DNA of 64,000 nucleotides from Kordia jejudonensis (lineage in GTDB: Bacteria; Bacteroidota; Bacteroidia; Flavobacteriales; Flavobacteriaceae). Location: contig NZ_LBMG01000010.1 in the NCBI RefSeq assembly GCF_001005315.1, positions 62,001 to 126,000 of the forward strand. The letters are read 5' to 3'. The translations under genes were made by a program, and so were the position numbers. Below the pieces are notes generated by a model that was not told the DNA's origin, searched no databases, and saw only the letters and a program-made list of their open reading frames with translations. Positions 61,941-64,000 of this stretch are shown here, piece after piece (positions within the stretch are counted from its first letter, which is position 1; every line of letters starts with the position of its first letter).

Positions 61941-62171
61941 TTAACAAGCTACATTCCATGACGGACAACCTCTTGTATTGTCTGGATCTGCAACAATTGG
62001 ATCTGGATCACAATCGCATGATCCATCCGCTATAGAGCACACAAAAAAACTCGTGAGTGATATGATGGTACATGCAAGCATTGTATCTCCTCCTTTTATG
62101 TTATTTACATTATCAATTTTAGAAATATTGACTTTGTTCAATGATAAATTTTTAAGCTTTTTCTTTTTCAT
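61941..62171 (-). CDS. Class I lanthipeptide-like precursor peptide 3
   Basis: 76 residues from the ATG at 62171; an extended frame to 62270 has no leader-like sequence. The leader MKKKKLKNLSLNKVNISKIDNVNNIKGG has the LSLNK motif and GG end of the tandem pair at 9151 and 9511, but the core of 48 residues is different and has six cysteines, among them CDCDP. No modification enzyme is near. It is a dispersed third member of the family. Confidence 0.65.
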   Translation of the reverse strand: MKKKKLKNLSLNKVNISKIDNVNNIKGGDTMLACTIISLTSFFVCSIADGSCDCDPDPIVADPDNTRGCPSWNVAC

Positions 62172-62345
62172 AGTAAATGATTTTAATGTTTGTATTTTAA
62201 AGCTAGTTATTATTCTATCATCATTGGTGAAATTTGAAGTGACAATGTATGTTTGGGTACAAAGAGACAATTTTTAAGAGTAATCGTATTCCCGATAACA
62301 TCTATAATTTTAATAAAAAAGAGGCTGTCTGAAAAGCTAAATTTT

Positions 62346-62373
62346 CGTCAAGCTGAACTTGATTCAGAACGAC
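62346..62373. repeat. Dispersed repeat CGTCAAGCTGAACTTGATTCAG
   Basis: The palindromic core CTGAACTTGATTCAG (62353-62367) is a near-duplicate of the 25798 copy (TTTCGTCAAGCTGAAC shared) and matches the reverse complement of the 49892 copy. It lies between the precursor peptide and the TonB receptor. Confidence 0.6.
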
Positions 62374-62423
62374 GCTTTTTTATACTTTTTAGATAACCTC
62401 TTCTACTCGTATGCTATTATTTT

Positions 62424-64000
62424 CTAGAATTTTAACGTCATTCCTACTAAGAAGTTTCTAGTGGCTTGCGGATAAAATCCTGCACCTTCAATAGTTGTTG
62501 TCGTTCCTGGATTTGACCACGTATCATCAAACGTAAAGAAATATCCGTTCGATACATATTCTACACCAAAGATGTTATTGATTAATCCTGAAAATGTAAT
62601 CGATTCAAAGATTTTATTTACTTTAATTTCATAAGTAAGATTCAAATCATTGATAAAATAACTGTCTAGTTTTGAAACGTCTGAATCAATATTCCCCATG
62701 TATTGTTCGCCAACATATTTAGATAGTAACGATGCTTGAAAGCTTCTTGAAAGCGAATATGTAAAAATATTTCCTGCTACAAAATCTGGAGAAAAAGAAA
62801 TGTTTGTATTTCCTAAGTTTACCAAACTTCCGTCTCTTGACGTAACAAAATCTACGTTTTTATTGGTACTAATCGCAACGTTTGGTCGAATTGAGAATTG
62901 TTCGCTTAGCGTAATTGACGCATCAACTTCTAAACCTAAACGGTAACTTTTACCACTATTGGTACGTAATGGCGTTCCTGTGTCATCCAAAGCGCCTGTT
63001 AATACCAACTGATCGTTGTACAACATGTAATACGCGTTTGTGTTTACCGTAAAGTTTTTTCCTTTTCTACGCCAACCCAATTCAAAATCGTCTAATTGTT
63101 CTGGTTTTACGTTGCTATTGTTTTCAAAATCGCTTCGGTTTGGCTCTCGGTTTGCTCTTGCATATGAGAAATACAGACTGTTAGTTGCATTGATTCTATA
63201 GTTAATTCCAGCTTTTGGATTGAAAAAAGTAAAATCTTCATCAATATTAAAAGGTACTAAATCTGAGTTGATTCCTGTGGTTTTGTAGCGTATCGTTCGC
63301 AATTGTAAATCTCCAAAAAGGCTTACTTTGTCATTGACACGAATGGTTGCTTTGGTAAAGAAACTAAGTTCATTTTTCTTTGCATTTCCTTCATAATAAC
63401 GATCTCTAATTTCGCTATCACTTGCAAAACGTGCCCAAATGACTTCTCCAAAGTGATCTCCATCATACAATCCTAAGAATGCTCCAAAATCCATATCGAG
63501 GTTTCCTTTTTTGTAGTTTGCATTCGCATTAACCACATAAAAATCATTGTCTAACCAACGTCTGCGAATTAAATCCGTTTCATTGATGGTTGTGCCATTG
63601 ATTACGATTTCATCAAAACCATATTCATCAAATGGCTCATCTTCTTTGTATTGTTCAAAATATCCTCTTCCTTGTGTATAGTTTAAACCTAAATTCGTGG
63701 TCCAATTTTCAGATAGTTTTTGATTCCAATGAAATTGATAATGATCTTGGCGATAGTTATCAACTTCGTTATCATAGAAACGTGTATTTCCGTTTTCGTC
63801 TGTAAATTGTCCTGAAGGATTGAAAGTTCTGTTTTCACGTAATGTCGTTTCATCAATTCCGTTCCAAGCTTGATAGGTAATTTCATGTCCTCCAAATGCT
63901 AAGGCTTTTATCAGTGTATTTTCGTCTACAAAAGAAGCTTGCAAGAAGTATGAACTTAGGTCTGAACTTGCGCGATCAATGTATCCGTCAGATTTTATTT
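62424..64000 (-). CDS. TonB-dependent receptor (N-terminus beyond the window)
   Basis: The minus-strand frame is open from 64000 to the stop at 62424, giving 524 residues of a C-terminal beta-barrel. Typical features are aromatic alternating strands (SLYFSYARANREPNRSDFENN, FELGWRRKGKNFTVNTNAYYMLYNDQLVLTG) and the terminal LVGMTLKF. The TonB box, plug and signal peptide are outside the window. The barrel looks like siderophore or vitamin receptors; the ligand cannot be set. Confidence 0.85.
   Translation of the reverse strand, partial: IKSDGYIDRASSDLSSYFLQASFVDENTLIKALAFGGHEITYQAWNGIDETTLRENRTFNPSGQFTDENGNTRFYDNEVDNYRQDHYQFHWNQKLSENWTTNLGLNYTQGRGYFEQYKEDEPFDEYGFDEIVINGTTINETDLIRRRWLDNDFYVVNANANYKKGNLDMDFGAFLGLYDGDHFGEVIWARFASDSEIRDRYYEGNAKKNELSFFTKATIRVNDKVSLFGDLQLRTIRYKTTGINSDLVPFNIDEDFTFFNPKAGINYRINATNSLYFSYARANREPNRSDFENNSNVKPEQLDDFELGWRRKGKNFTVNTNAYYMLYNDQLVLTGALDDTGTPLRTNSGKSYRLGLEVDASITLSEQFSIRPNVAISTNKNVDFVTSRDGSLVNLGNTNISFSPDFVAGNIFTYSLSRSFQASLLSKYVGEQYMGNIDSDVSKLDSYFINDLNLTYEIKVNKIFESITFSGLINNIFGVEYVSNGYFFTFDDTWSNPGTTTTIEGAGFYPQATRNFLVGMTLKF

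Noticed and set aside
62172-62270. Longer N-terminus of precursor peptide 3
   Set aside because: The additional 33 residues do not resemble the leader, and the ATG at 62171 opens a typical MKKKK leader.
1-64000. CRISPR array, prophage, IS element or integrative element genes
   Set aside because: No evenly spaced direct repeats with unique spacers and no integrase, transposase, capsid or terminase genes were seen. The only hint is the tRNA fragment at 57054.

Overview
The window is AT-rich bacterial DNA that reads as a chromosomal segment of a member of the Flavobacteriaceae (Bacteroidota). The evidence is the type IX secretion sorting tails (YPNP...KxxxIxxxxGR...GxYxxxI), carboxypeptidase-regulatory-domain TonB receptors, TAnnTTTG promoter elements, DUF4271/DUF4296/DUF3098/DUF3127 proteins and LNLNK...GG lanthipeptide-type precursors. 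The precursors suggest a Kordia-like genus, which is inference only. No phage, IS element, CRISPR array or rRNA operon was seen.

Layout. 1-3043 (minus): an iron-sulfur block with an Mrp-type carrier ATPase, a NifU-type scaffold, a ferredoxin reductase and a ferredoxin cut by the window edge. 3276-9777 (plus): a large secreted LRR protein, a membrane-spanning TPR/AraC-HTH regulator and two tandem lanthipeptide-like precursors. 9859-11508 (minus): the trmB-lysE-ATL operon. 11580-20652: a glycosyltransferase with a leaderless-type promoter, a PhoR/PhoB-like two-component pair, and divergently a TonB receptor, a lipoprotein and a secreted DUF5689-like protein. Six repeats spaced exactly 11 bp apart, resembling a Pho box, sit in front of the receptor. 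20820-25551: a LytS/LytTR pair, two YwqK/MORN-type proteins and a LuxE-like adenylating enzyme.

25552-43842: mainly housekeeping genes (tyrS, dihydroorotase, dolichol-phosphate-mannose-synthase-like, hemD, pckA, saccharopine dehydrogenase with an Lrp regulator, leuS), plus an unusual operon of a membrane protein, an XRE regulator and a membrane-anchored MutS-like ATPase. 44102-49852 (plus): unknown proteins, then the ftsX...uppP-truB envelope/tRNA block with marC inserted. 49985-56883: thioredoxin-like, tag, DUF2490, aat, an AtoE-type transporter and SulP. 57217-61864: DUF3127, flavin reductase, histidine kinase, HIT, greA and a degenerate Rieske-like lipoprotein. Two further GG-leader peptides lie at 58632 and 62171, and a TonB receptor runs off the right edge.

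Most noteworthy: the Pho-box-like repeat array (14471-14548); a palindromic dispersed repeat inserted in frame in leuS (42184-42210); a candidate promoter-to-terminator small RNA (53335-53477); a lone 3' fragment of a tRNA-Arg-like gene (57054-57098); the XRE/MutS-like membrane operon; and three orphan precursor peptide loci without modification enzymes in view.
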